From Gordonia asplenii (GTDB lineage Bacteria; Actinomycetota; Actinomycetes; Mycobacteriales; Mycobacteriaceae), in assembly GCF_012933505.1 (NCBI RefSeq), contig NZ_JABBNB010000019.1, forward strand, positions 55,737 through 119,736: DNA of 64,000 nt. Direction: 5' to 3'. Numbering within the stretch: the first letter of the stretch is position 1; each line of letters opens with the position of its first letter. This document shows, one piece after another, positions 41,699 to 50,350 of this stretch. The notes below the pieces were generated by a model. That model was not told the DNA's origin. It searched no databases and was given only the letters and a program-made list of their open reading frames with translations. A program made the translations under genes and the position numbers.

Positions 41699-41864
41699 CG
41701 TCTTGCCTCGGACCGTCGTCGTATTGGTGTCTAAAATATATTATCTATGATGGGTGCGGTGTCAATTGCGTTCTCGGCAAGCGTCGCTTAGCGAACTTTC
41801 AACAGACGTGACGACGTGGATTCGCTAGCGTTCGAGTGATCAGAACCTCTAGAGGAGGCAGCAC

Positions 41865-43016
41865 GTGAATGTGTCAGGACCGCTGGTCGGAATGCGGGTC
41901 ATCGAACTCGGCGGTGTGGGGCCGATCCCGTTCACCTGTCAGCTGTTGGCAGATCTCGGCGCAGACATCATCCGGATCGATCGTCCACCGGGCTACGACG
42001 GCGGCGCTCCGATAGAGGCCCGCTACAACATCACCAATCGTGGACGACGAAGCGCCGCCTTCGATTTGAAGAATCCCGCGGCCGTCGAGGCAATTCTGGA
42101 CCTCGTTCGGGACGCCGACGTGTTGGTGGAAGGATTCCGGCCCGGCGTCACCGAACGTCTCGGACTCGGACCCGATCGGTGTCTCGAGGTCAACCCGCGG
42201 CTCGTCTACGGACGAATGACGGGCTGGGGGCAGAGCGGTCCGATGTCGAACGCGCCGGGCCACGACATCAACTACATCGCGCTCACCGGTGTGCTACACG
42301 CGATCGGCAGCACCGACGGTCCGCCGGTGCCACCGCTCAATCTCGCCGGCGATCTCGGCGGCGGTTCGCTGTACCTCGCCTTCGGCATCGTGGCAGCGCT
42401 TCTGGAACGGCACACCTCGGGAGAGGGACAGGTGATCGACGCCGCCATGGTCGATGGATCGGCGTCACTGATGACGCTGTATTACGGGTTTCACGCGGCA
42501 GGCTACTGGAAAGACCGTCGCGCATCGAACCGCCTCGACTCCGGCGCTCCGTTCTACAACACCTACGAGACCGCCGACGGGCGTTGGCTTGCCATCGGAT
42601 CGAACGAGACTCGCTTCTGGCGCAACACGTTGCGGCTGCTCGGCATCGACGAGGCGGACATGCCCGATCAGCACGACCGATCACAGTGGCCCGCCATGCA
42701 CGAGCGTCTGGCGGCAGCTGTGCGGACCAAGACCAGGGATGAGTGGTGTGCGCTGGCCGACGGCGAGGAAGTCTGTTTCGCGCCGGTGATGTCGCTGGCC
42801 GAAGCACCCGATCACCCGCACCTCAAGGCGCGCGGGACCTTCCTGAGCGTCGACGGTGTGGTTCAACCCGCGCCGGCGCCACGGTTCAGCCGAACCCCGG
42901 GTGCCATCGCGCGTCCGCCCGCGGAACCGGGCGAGCACACCGATGAGGTATTGGCCGACTGGGGCTTTTCGGCGGAACGACTGGCCGATCTGCGCGCACA
43001 CGGGGCGATTTCGTGA
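41865..43016 (+). CDS. CaiB/BaiF CoA-transferase, alpha-methylacyl-CoA racemase-like
   Basis: The product has 383 residues. N-terminus LVGMRVIELGGVGPIPFTCQLLADLGADIIRIDRP and the motif GHDINYIALTGVL, which contains the catalytic His-Asp of AMACR/Mcr racemases, favour racemase over transferase. These enzymes epimerise the 2-methyl branch of acyl-CoAs before beta-oxidation. It has a GTG start preceded by AGAGGAGG. It stands alone after a divergent promoter; the 698-bp gap behind it holds a pseudogene. Its presence implies a 2-methyl-branched intermediate in the island's pathway. Confidence 0.88.
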   Translation: MNVSGPLVGMRVIELGGVGPIPFTCQLLADLGADIIRIDRPPGYDGGAPIEARYNITNRGRRSAAFDLKNPAAVEAILDLVRDADVLVEGFRPGVTERLGLGPDRCLEVNPRLVYGRMTGWGQSGPMSNAPGHDINYIALTGVLHAIGSTDGPPVPPLNLAGDLGGGSLYLAFGIVAALLERHTSGEGQVIDAAMVDGSASLMTLYYGFHAAGYWKDRRASNRLDSGAPFYNTYETADGRWLAIGSNETRFWRNTLRLLGIDEADMPDQHDRSQWPAMHERLAAAVRTKTRDEWCALADGEEVCFAPVMSLAEAPDHPHLKARGTFLSVDGVVQPAPAPRFSRTPGAIARPPAEPGEHTDEVLADWGFSAERLADLRAHGAIS

Positions 43017-43202
43017 CGGACGGCGCTGCGGCCAGACTCTTCGCGTGGTGAGCTGCCGAGATCGAATCGCTATGAATCCGCGGCGCGCGCATCTAGGACT
43101 GGTCGCGCCGAATAGCGCTGGTGTCCAACAACTTAGACATCGGCAACCCTTGCGGCCACGGACAATCGAGTCATCGAATCCCGGCTGACCACAGAGACGC
43201 AG

Positions 43203-43364
43203 ATGACGGGCACGCACAACCTCGACCAGAAGATCCAGTGGGTCGTCGACGTCGAGGAGATCAGGATGCTGATGGCGAAATAGTGCCATGGCATCGACAA
43301 GAAGGAGGAGTTCGCGAGCTTCGTATCGATCAGTCCGATTTTCAAGGACAATATTCGGGGTTGA
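43203..43364 (+). pseudogene. SnoaL/NTF2-like gene remnant with internal amber codon
   Basis: The frame from ATG 43203 reads VVDVEEIRMLMAK, then TAG at 43281, then CHGIDKKEEFASFVSI, and ends at TGA 43362. NTF2-like proteins commonly have a segment of the form EEIR-x-L-x-x-YC-x-GID-x-x-D here, so TAC (Tyr) has probably become TAG. The rest of the gene is missing. The remainder of the 698-bp gap (43017-43714) has no gene I can support, only lower-GC sequence. Confidence 0.6.
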
Positions 43365-43660
43365 TCGTTACGAATATCGACACAACCGTGTAGGGCCAGA
43401 GGTGGGCTGTGTCGGGTATCTGCAAATTCGGTGAATATCAATAGCTGCGCTCTGCTGACCCATCCTGCCCATTTGGGATCGAAACAATCTGTGTTGGCGA
43501 ACGATTTTTCGTCGCCTCGTCTCACCTTTGTCGGGTGATTGGCAGGCGAACGCCAGCCTTGGCAGCTTCGTTCGTAAGTCTATTCTCCGCCCGAGAAGGC
43601 GATTTGCGCCGTCGAAACCGGCGGTTCGAAATTTTTCAATTGCCTCTCTCACCTGCGTAG

Positions 43661-43691
43661 GTCAACCTTGACGGAACGTGACAACTGTCAC
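43661..43691. promoter_or_regulatory. Two adjacent palindromes upstream of the cupin-SDR-esterase operon
   Basis: GTCAA-CC-TTGAC (43661-43672) and GTGACA-AC-TGTCAC (43678-43691) each have a 2-base centre, and their centres are 18 bp apart. TTGACG (43668-43673) overlaps the first and could be a -35. The second ends 23 bp before the ATG at 43715. Candidate operator; the regulator is unknown. Confidence 0.5.
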
Positions 43692-43714
43692 ATTGCCTAA
43701 GCAGGAGGAAATCG

Positions 43715-44188
43715 ATGAAGCACGAGGCGCGCCGGGTAGTCACTGGTCATGACGAACAGGGGCAGTCGGTTGTGCTGTCCGACGCCGTCGTCGAGGCGTT
43801 CGAGGCGGCGCCGGCGTTCGCGAACAGGATCTGGTCGACCGACAGCTTCCCAACCGACAATGCTGACCAGCGCGACGGCGCGGTGGTGATCGAGACGCTG
43901 CCGTCGAACGACGGCAGCGCGTTCTACGTCGTCGATTGGGCCCCCAACAGCGAGTTTCCGGAGCATCGCACTCTTACCGTCGACTACGGCGTCGTGTTGA
44001 GCGGAGTCCTCGAAGTGGTTCTCGACAGCGGTCAGTCCACGCGGCTGTATCCCGGCGACACGATCGTTCAACGCGGCGCGGCCCATACATGGGTCAACCC
44101 CACCGACGAATGGACCCGGACCGCGTTCGTCATGGTCGGCAGCAAACCTCTGCTCGTCAACGGCGAGGAAGTTCAGCCGACGATGTAA
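43715..44188 (+). CDS. Cupin domain protein
   Basis: The product has 157 residues. A conserved beta-barrel at about residues 70-140 has VVDWAPNSEFPEHRTLTVDYGVVLSGVLEVVLDSG and YPGDTIVQRGAAHTWVNP, with His and Glu residues of the cupin metal-site type. Cupins of this length occur beside SDR and hydrolase genes in catabolic operons and act as dioxygenases, isomerases or sensors. A strong GCAGGAGG precedes ATG 43715. It is the first gene of a three-gene operon (cupin, SDR, esterase). The function is not deducible further. Confidence 0.82.
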   Translation: MKHEARRVVTGHDEQGQSVVLSDAVVEAFEAAPAFANRIWSTDSFPTDNADQRDGAVVIETLPSNDGSAFYVVDWAPNSEFPEHRTLTVDYGVVLSGVLEVVLDSGQSTRLYPGDTIVQRGAAHTWVNPTDEWTRTAFVMVGSKPLLVNGEEVQPTM

Positions 44189-44238
44189 CTCGGTTGACCC
44201 GCAACGAATTGCTCATCTCAAGATAAGGATCGCAAGAA

Positions 44239-45072
44239 ATGGCCAGTCGACTTCTCGACGGCAAAGTTGCCGTCATTACCGGTGCGGCGAGTGGAATGGG
44301 ATTGGCGACTGCGGAGACATTCGTTGCGAATGGTGCACGAGTCGTCCTCTCCGACGTTCAAGAGGACGCTGGAGTGGCTGCCGCCGAACGCCTAGGCGAG
44401 CGCGCGCGCTTCCAGAAAACCGATGTGACCGACGACGCGCAAATCGATGCACTAGTCCGCTACGCGGTGGACGAGTTCGGCGCACTTGACGTGATGTACA
44501 GCAATGCCGGTGCAGCGGGCGATCTATCGCCGATCATCGATATCAGCCGAGAGGGTCTTGACCGGACCCTCGCACTCAATCTGACCGCCCACGCCAGCGC
44601 CCATAAGCATGCGACCAGGCAGTTTCAGCGGCAGGGCACCGCCGGCTCGATTATCACGACGGCGAGTATCGCCGCCTTACAAGCGGGCTGGAACGGCGCC
44701 GCGTACTCGATCGCCAAGGCCGGCGTCATGGCCTTGGTGCGGCAGACGGCCCTGGAAAACAAGGGCACCGGAACTCGATCGAATGCGATTCTGCCGGGCG
44801 GGGTGATGACTCCGATGATTCCGCAGATGTTCGGAATCGCCGAAGCCGACGCGCAGCGATTCCTCGATCGAGCTGGCGAGGCGATTGCGGGTGAGACGCT
44901 CATCGGACGGACCGGTTATGCCTCCGACATCGCCAACGTGGCGCTATTTCTCGCCAGTGATCTGTCCAGTTGGGTGACCGGCATCGGCATCACCGTCGAC
45001 GGTGGGGCGATGGCATTCACGAAGGACGCGACCGTCGAGCTGATCACGCAGGTCGCCGGCGAATTCAGTTGA
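44239..45072 (+). CDS. Short-chain dehydrogenase/reductase (classical SDR)
   Basis: The product has 277 residues. NAD(P) motif near the N-terminus TGAASGMG, then NAG in MYSNAGAAG. Catalytic Ser in TTASIAAL and YSIAK as the Tyr-x3-Lys pair. SNAILPGGVMTPM and the C-terminal ITVDGG are typical of the classical SDR family. The acidic residue after the second strand (SDVQED) suggests NAD+ preference. It would oxidise a secondary alcohol or reduce a ketone. It lies between a cupin and an esterase in one operon. Confidence 0.92.
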   Translation: MASRLLDGKVAVITGAASGMGLATAETFVANGARVVLSDVQEDAGVAAAERLGERARFQKTDVTDDAQIDALVRYAVDEFGALDVMYSNAGAAGDLSPIIDISREGLDRTLALNLTAHASAHKHATRQFQRQGTAGSIITTASIAALQAGWNGAAYSIAKAGVMALVRQTALENKGTGTRSNAILPGGVMTPMIPQMFGIAEADAQRFLDRAGEAIAGETLIGRTGYASDIANVALFLASDLSSWVTGIGITVDGGAMAFTKDATVELITQVAGEFS

Positions 45073-45129
45073 CCCCGCCCGGCATGTCGCGGGCACTGTC
45101 ACAGTTTCACAAATCTAAGGAGAATTGCC

Positions 45130-46029
45130 ATGACCACCACATACGACGACGCTCTGAAGGCACTCTATATCGAGTGGTCCAGCAGAATGGCCGCGGATCC
45201 GACGATGTCTATCCAGACCATGCGCGATATGCAAGAAGCATGGAGCACTGCCGCGACCGAACCGGAAGGGGCGAGTTATGCCGACGTCGACATCGACGGC
45301 CTCAAGGGCATCTGGTGCATCCCGCAGAACGCGGATCCGCAAGTCGCGATCCTCTACTTCCACGGGGGTGGAATGATCGTCGGGTCGGCGGCGTCTCATC
45401 GAAAACTTGCCGGCCACCTCGCTCGGGCGGTAGGTGCCCGGGTACTCGTCATCGACTATCGTCGCGCGCCGGAGAATCTCTTCCCCGCGCAACTGGACGA
45501 CGGTGTCAAGGCGTACCAATGGTTGATCGACCAAGGTTATGCCCCCGGCAAGATCATCAGCGCGGGAGACTCCGCCGGCGGTACGTTGTCGCTCGGATTG
45601 GTCGTGAACCTGCGTCAGCTCGAGCTGCCGCTTCCGGGTGCGGTGTTGGCGCTGTCGCCCGGACTCGACTGGGAGGGCCTGTGGATGATCAATGAAGACA
45701 CCGATCAGTTGGCGAAGAAGGCTGTCATTGTGATGATGGGCGGGATCGCATTCGGTGAGCGGAGCCGAACAGACGCGCTCACCAACCCGCTGTATGCGGA
45801 CCTCGCAGTCTTTCCCCCCGTGTACGTGGCGGCCGGCGGTCACGAAAATCTGCTCGGCGCCGCACGTCAGTTCCTCGATCGGGCAACCGCCGCGGGCGTG
45901 GACGTGGTCCTCGACGTCGCCGACGAGCGCCAACACGTCTACCCGATCGCTGCGGGCAACGACCCGGAAGCCGACCGCACCCTTTCCGACTTCGCCGCGT
46001 GGGTGCGTCCGCGCGTCGGAATCGAATAG
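45130..46029 (+). CDS. Alpha/beta hydrolase of the hormone-sensitive lipase family (esterase)
   Basis: The product has 299 residues. The oxyanion-hole motif HGGG (YFHGGGMIVG) and the nucleophile motif GDSAGG are both present. Asp in the ADLA/PP region and a late His (QHVYPI) could complete the triad. Such esterases hydrolyse short acyl esters or lactones. It is the last gene of the cupin-SDR-esterase operon and ends just before a strong terminator. In this pathway it may open a lactone or cleave an ester made by a Baeyer-Villiger-like step, but no such monooxygenase is in the window. Confidence 0.9.
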   Translation: MTTTYDDALKALYIEWSSRMAADPTMSIQTMRDMQEAWSTAATEPEGASYADVDIDGLKGIWCIPQNADPQVAILYFHGGGMIVGSAASHRKLAGHLARAVGARVLVIDYRRAPENLFPAQLDDGVKAYQWLIDQGYAPGKIISAGDSAGGTLSLGLVVNLRQLELPLPGAVLALSPGLDWEGLWMINEDTDQLAKKAVIVMMGGIAFGERSRTDALTNPLYADLAVFPPVYVAAGGHENLLGAARQFLDRATAAGVDVVLDVADERQHVYPIAAGNDPEADRTLSDFAAWVRPRVGIE

Positions 46030-46100
46030 GCAGCCGCGACGCCAGGACGCGTCGGGGCACCGGCTGCGGCACGGCATCACCGGTATTGCGCGACAATTCA

Positions 46101-46135
46101 CTACCGCAGTAGCAGCAAGCTACTGCGGTAGTTTT
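46101..46135 (+). terminator. Rho-independent terminator after the esterase gene
   Basis: CTACCGCAGTAGC, loop AGCAA, GCTACTGCGGTAG, then TTTTATG. This 13-bp perfect stem with a T run is the clearest intrinsic terminator in the window. It ends the cupin-SDR-esterase operon. Confidence 0.88.
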
Positions 46136-46157
46136 ATGCGGTTTGCGGTTGAGCAGC

Positions 46158-46178
46158 CGATTCACACTCGGTGAATCG
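46158..46178 (+). promoter_or_regulatory. LysR-type box CGATTC-N9-GAATCG upstream of the ALDH operon
   Basis: CGATTC-N9-GAATCG, with an extended arm CGATTCAC/GTGAATCG. It contains the T-N11-A signature of LysR sites. The same 21-bp layout occurs at 51504, and the bases to its right (GAATCGAG, then TTG-R-CGA) are also alike at both sites. It lies about 135 bp before the proposed start at 46314. Confidence 0.6.
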
Positions 46179-46313
46179 AGCTTGGCGATTCATCAATTGA
46201 CCCCGCGCCCTACCCGGTAGAGAGTTGAATATGCGGCGTACGTCACAGTGGCCGATCAAATACATTGTGGCGCAAGTCATTTCAACCAAGCTTCGACGAC
46301 GGGACACAATGCG

Positions 46314-47777
46314 GTGTGGCACGACAATTCTTCGCGGTTCTATATCGACGGACGGTGGCGCGACGCGGCCACCGCTGACACCTTCGAGGTGCGATCACCG
46401 TTCACCGAGGAACCGATCGCCCAGGTGGCGGCCGGCTCACGCGCCGACGTCGACGCCGCGGTCACCGCCGCCCGGCGGGCCTTCGACAGCGGGCCCTGGT
46501 CGCGTATGTCGTTGGATGACCGAGCGGTGGTGGTTCGCGCGTTCCGGGACCATCTCGCGGCGAACGCGGCCGCACTCGGCGAGGTGATCACCGCCGAGAT
46601 GGGATGCCCGATCAGTCAGACGGTGCCGTCGCAGAGCGGTGCGGCAATCGCCCTCCTCGACACCAACCTCGAACTGGCGCAACAGTACCCGTGGAAATCG
46701 CTGCGCCGTTCGGCGCTGGGCACCGCGTTGGTCGTGCGACGGCCGATCGGCGTAGTCGCCGCCGTGGTGCCCTGGAACGCGCCGATCTCGGTGGCGATGC
46801 TGAAGCTGGCGCCCGCGCTGCTCGCCGGATGCAGCGTCGTGCTCAAGCCGTCACCCGAATCGCCGCTGAGCGCACACTATCTGGCGGCCGCCGCCGACGC
46901 CGCGGGACTTCCGCCCGGTGTGCTCAACATCGTGGTCGCCGACCGCGCCGAAAGCGAGTACCTCGTCACACATCCAGGGGTGGACAAAGTGTCGTTCACC
47001 GGATCAACGACCGCCGGGCAGCGGATAGCGACACTTTGCGGCAATGATATTCGCCGCTACACCCTCGAACTCGGCGGAAAGTCAGCGGCGATCATCCTCG
47101 ACGACGCCGATTTGACCGCGGTCGTCGCATCGCTGCGTTCCCTGTCGTTCCGATACAACGGCCAAGCGTGCACCAACAAGACGCGAATTCTGGTGTCGCA
47201 CAAGCGGCATGACGAGGTCGTCGATGCCCTCGCCGAGATGATCGCCGGACTGCGCTTGGGTGACCCGACCGACGCATCCACCGATATCGGGCCGCTGGTC
47301 AGCCCGCGTCAGCGTGACCGAGTCGAAGGCTACCTCGCGAAGGGCCGCGCGGAAGGTGCGCGCGTCGTCATCGGCGGCGGCCGGCCGGCCGCCTTCGAGC
47401 GCGGAATGTTCGTAGAGCCGACGCTGTTCGCCGGCGTCACCAACGACATGACCATCGCGCAAGAGGAGATCTTCGGTCCGGTAGTCGGCGTCATCGCCGT
47501 CGACGACGAAGCGCAGGCGATTGCCGTGGCCAACGACTCGGCGTACGGACTGTCCGGTGCGGTCTACAGCGCCGACTCCGAGCGGGCCTTGCGCGTCGCC
47601 GCACAACTCGAGACAGGCAGCGTCGAAATCAACGGCGCCAGTACAGGTTTCCACGCCGCGCTGGGCGGATTCAAACACAGCGGCGTCGGCCGCGAAGCCG
47701 GCTTGGAAGGCTTCGACGCGTTCGTCGAACTCACATCCTTCGGCCTACCCACCGACCTGGCCGACACCCTCGGCTGA
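46314..47777 (+). CDS. Aldehyde dehydrogenase
   Basis: The product has 487 residues from GTG 46314 (VWHDNSSRFYIDGRW); an in-frame GTG at 46248 would add 22 residues. All sites are canonical: VPWNAP, VLKPSPESP, FTGSTTAG, the Glu in LELGGKSA and the Cys in NGQACTNK. It belongs to the broad betaine/aldehyde group. It starts the operon with a metallo-lactonase and a MmgE/PrpD gene, and follows a LysR box. Probably oxidises the aldehyde derived from the island's substrate. It is one of five aldehyde dehydrogenases in the window. Confidence 0.9.
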   Translation: MWHDNSSRFYIDGRWRDAATADTFEVRSPFTEEPIAQVAAGSRADVDAAVTAARRAFDSGPWSRMSLDDRAVVVRAFRDHLAANAAALGEVITAEMGCPISQTVPSQSGAAIALLDTNLELAQQYPWKSLRRSALGTALVVRRPIGVVAAVVPWNAPISVAMLKLAPALLAGCSVVLKPSPESPLSAHYLAAAADAAGLPPGVLNIVVADRAESEYLVTHPGVDKVSFTGSTTAGQRIATLCGNDIRRYTLELGGKSAAIILDDADLTAVVASLRSLSFRYNGQACTNKTRILVSHKRHDEVVDALAEMIAGLRLGDPTDASTDIGPLVSPRQRDRVEGYLAKGRAEGARVVIGGGRPAAFERGMFVEPTLFAGVTNDMTIAQEEIFGPVVGVIAVDDEAQAIAVANDSAYGLSGAVYSADSERALRVAAQLETGSVEINGASTGFHAALGGFKHSGVGREAGLEGFDAFVELTSFGLPTDLADTLG

Positions 47778-47825
47778 ACACCAGAGTCATTGCATTCCAC
47801 GTCAATTCCACGCAAAGGACCGATC

Positions 47826-48593
47826 ATGACCGCACGACGCCTGATTCCATTGGCCGGAGCATCCATCACCCTCGACAGCGGGCTCATCACGATGGGTACC
47901 CACGGGCCGCTCACGGTGCCGATCCCGACCTTTCTGATCGAACACGACCGGGGGCTGGTTCTGTTCGACACCGGATTGGTGCCCGACGCCTGGAACGATC
48001 CACGTTCGGTGTACGGCGATCTGGTGGATATCTTCTCGCTCGACTGTCCGCCGGAGAACACCTTGGAGAACCAGATCGTCGCAGCCGGATATCAACTCTC
48101 CGATGTCACGCACGTGGTCATCTCGCACTCGCACTTCGACCACACCGGCGGCATGTATCTGTTCCCGAACGCTGAGTTCTACATGTCCGAGGTCGACATC
48201 CGCTACGCGTTCTGGCCGGACCCGCCGTTCCGCGGTTTCTACCGTCCGGCTGATTTCGAGCCGACACGCGACTTCTCGTGGAATCCGCTGCGCGAAGACC
48301 TCGACTTGTTCGGCGACGGCAGCCTCGTGCTTTACCAGACGCCGGGACACACCCCAGGGGAGATCAGTCTTCTCGTCGGGCTCGAATCGCAGAAATTCCT
48401 CATCACCGGCGATACGGTGCACCTGCGATCCGGCGTCGCCTATGAATGCCCGTGCCCGGTCGACTACAACGGCCACCAGGCGATCGAATCGATCCAGCGG
48501 ATCAAGCAGCTCGCGTCCAGTCAGCAGGCACGCATCTGGGTGCTGCACGATCCCGAGGACTGGGCCGAGCTCGGTTCGACGGTTCACTCATGA
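47826..48593 (+). CDS. Metallo-beta-lactamase fold lactonase (N-acyl homoserine lactonase type)
   Basis: This 255-residue zinc hydrolase has the motif SHSHFDHTGG (H-x-H-x-DH) and a late GDTVH for zinc coordination, and an early VPIPTFLIEHDRGLVLFDTG typical of AttM/AiiA-like lactonases. Members open N-acyl homoserine lactones, but also other lactones. ATG at 47826. Its stop overlaps the start of the following MmgE/PrpD gene (ATGA). In a catabolic operon the physiological substrate is more likely a pathway lactone than a signal molecule; this is inference. Confidence 0.88.
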   Translation: MTARRLIPLAGASITLDSGLITMGTHGPLTVPIPTFLIEHDRGLVLFDTGLVPDAWNDPRSVYGDLVDIFSLDCPPENTLENQIVAAGYQLSDVTHVVISHSHFDHTGGMYLFPNAEFYMSEVDIRYAFWPDPPFRGFYRPADFEPTRDFSWNPLREDLDLFGDGSLVLYQTPGHTPGEISLLVGLESQKFLITGDTVHLRSGVAYECPCPVDYNGHQAIESIQRIKQLASSQQARIWVLHDPEDWAELGSTVHS

Positions 48594-50032
48594 CGTCGAC
48601 CGTCGACACCACCGAGGGCTTGACCGAGCGCCTCGCGCGGCACATCGTCCGCGTCGCCGAAACACCGCCGTCACCGCACGACACCGAGGTCGTCCGACGA
48701 CTTCTGCTCGACAATTTCATCGTGTCACTGTGGGGCATGACGCGGCCCGCTGCGACCGAAATCGCCGACTGGACAAAAAGATTCGCAGGCAGCGGAAGCT
48801 CACCGGTGCTGGGCCGCGACTGGCTGGTCGACCCGTCGATCGCGGCCCTCGTGCATGGCACCGCGGCGCACAGCTTCGAACTCGACGACACCCACAATTC
48901 GACGGCCTCCCACCCCGGTGCGGCGATCATTCCCGCCGCACTCGCGGTAGCCGCCGAGCCCGGGAGACCACTGACGCGAGACGAATGGATCGCTGCCATC
49001 ATCGCCGGCTACGAAGCGATGGCGCTGGTGGGGGAGGCGGCTGGCGGGATGGCAGCGGTGCACCGGGGATTCCACCCGACGTCGCTGTTCGGTGCCTTTG
49101 GTGCGGCCGTGACGGCGTTGACGATTCGTGCGCTGCGTGCCGGTGTCGCACTGGACCCCGCACTGGTCGTGAAGACGTGGGGTCTGGCGCTGTCGCAACC
49201 CAGCGGATCGATGCAGTTCTCGGTCGAGCCCACCGGGGGCGAGGTCAAACGAGTCCATGCCGGACTCGGCTCCCATAACGGGGTACGGGCCGCCGACTTC
49301 GCCGCTCTGCCAGCGGTGACGGCACCGCGTCTGGCTCTCGAAGGAACCTACGGCGTGGCTGCGAGTTTCGGCGCCGCACCGCGAGATGCATTGAGTGACA
49401 AGCATTTACAGGACCGGCAGATATACGGCCTGAGTCTCAAGCCGTACGCGTGCTGCCGCCTGTTCCACTCGACCATCGACGCTCTGGCCATCGCCACCGA
49501 CGGCTTCACCGTGGGGACCGCGGACCTGATCGACATCCTGGTCACCGGTCCGACCTTGATCGCCGAGCAGCATATGACGCCAGCGGAATCGTCGATGACG
49601 GCTCAGTACAGCTGCCCGTACGTGGTCAGTTCGACGCTGGCGTACGGTCCGACCGCCTACGATTCGTACACCGAGGAGTACCTGGACGATCCCACGATCC
49701 TCTCGATCGCCTCGAGAGTGCGTTTCGAGGTGGATGCGGAACTGGAACGCACACACTATCCAGAGCATTTCGCCACCGCCGTCCGGTTGACCTACGCCGA
49801 TGGCACGGTCCGCGCCGCAGAAGTCGTCGACAGTGTGGGAACCGCGCAGAATCCGATGAGCGTCAACGACATTCGGGCGAAGGCGGACGGGCTCGCGCGG
49901 CACGGCCTGACCGGCGTCGCAGCGAGACTGACGTCGATTCTCTGGGACGACGCTGCCCAACAAGCCGAGTTGAGCACCGCGCTGCAGCGCGAGTCACTCA
50001 CCCTCCTGGGGCCAAGTTCTCATCCCGGTTGA
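48590..50032 (+). CDS. MmgE/PrpD family protein (second copy)
   Basis: The product has 480 residues. Typical segments: RRLLLDNFIVSLWGMTRPAATEIADW, AHSFELDDTHNSTASHPGAAIIPAALAVA with the conserved D-D-T-H/H-P-G region, and LKPYACCRLFHSTIDAL, the family C-terminal motif. It is clearly different from the copy at 30652 (for instance SHPGA versus LPPGH), so the two may act on different intermediates. The start overlaps the lactonase stop. Operon: aldehyde dehydrogenase, lactonase, MmgE/PrpD. Predicted dehydratase or decarboxylase; substrate unknown. Confidence 0.88.
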   Translation: MTSTVDTTEGLTERLARHIVRVAETPPSPHDTEVVRRLLLDNFIVSLWGMTRPAATEIADWTKRFAGSGSSPVLGRDWLVDPSIAALVHGTAAHSFELDDTHNSTASHPGAAIIPAALAVAAEPGRPLTRDEWIAAIIAGYEAMALVGEAAGGMAAVHRGFHPTSLFGAFGAAVTALTIRALRAGVALDPALVVKTWGLALSQPSGSMQFSVEPTGGEVKRVHAGLGSHNGVRAADFAALPAVTAPRLALEGTYGVAASFGAAPRDALSDKHLQDRQIYGLSLKPYACCRLFHSTIDALAIATDGFTVGTADLIDILVTGPTLIAEQHMTPAESSMTAQYSCPYVVSSTLAYGPTAYDSYTEEYLDDPTILSIASRVRFEVDAELERTHYPEHFATAVRLTYADGTVRAAEVVDSVGTAQNPMSVNDIRAKADGLARHGLTGVAARLTSILWDDAAQQAELSTALQRESLTLLGPSSHPG

Positions 50033-50105
50033 GCCGAGCCGAAGCCACCCACTCGCTGGTTGAGCCGGGCCGAAGCGCAAGCGCAGGCCCGTGTCGAAAC
50101 CGCAT
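50025..50105. repeat. Dispersed repeat fragments
   Basis: GGTTGAGCCGAGCCGAAGCC and GGTTGAGCCGGGCCGAAGCG occur within 60 bp, followed by GTGTCGAAACC. They are degenerate arms of the family seen at 23104, 33850 and 41090. The first arm overlaps the last codons of the MmgE/PrpD gene. Confidence 0.6.
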
Positions 50106-50145
50106 TAGACGACCGTCCCACGCAGCCAAACTCATTGAGACAGTT

Positions 50146-50346
50146 GTGAACTCGCGTCGCGGTGATTTCGACTCGGCTATGTCGCCGATCCCGAGATCTT
50201 GGCTGAACTGCTCCCGCCGATACCGATGGGGCGCGTGTGACACCCCGAAGAGGTTGCGTAACTCGTCTTGTTCCTCGCCAGTGAAGAAGCGTCGTACATC
50301 ACCGGGCAGGAATTGAAACATAGCCGGTGGCTACACCACGATCTGA
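50146..50346 (+). pseudogene. C-terminal remnant of an SDR gene
   Basis: In plus-strand frame the sequence reads YVADPEILAELLPPIPMGRV, then TGA (50238), HPEEVA, then TAA (50259), LVLFLASEEASYITGQEL; after a one-base shift it continues NIAGGYTTI and stops at 50344. This is the characteristic end of a classical SDR (IPMGR-x-x-x-PEEVA-x-x-VLFLASEEASYITGQ-x-x-x-x-GG). Two stops and one frameshift leave it inactive. No N-terminal part is nearby. Part of the gap between MmgE/PrpD and LysR. Confidence 0.75.
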
Positions 50347-50350
50347 GCGT

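Noticed and set aside
41182..41811. Plus-strand open frame of about 209 codons across the repeat cluster
   Set aside because: The protein would be made of translated repeats, and the frame overlaps the better supported 70-aa minus-strand gene.
47826..48593. Quorum-quenching enzyme as the main role of the metallo-lactonase
   Set aside because: The gene overlaps a MmgE/PrpD gene and follows an aldehyde dehydrogenase in one operon, so a catabolic lactone is the more likely substrate.
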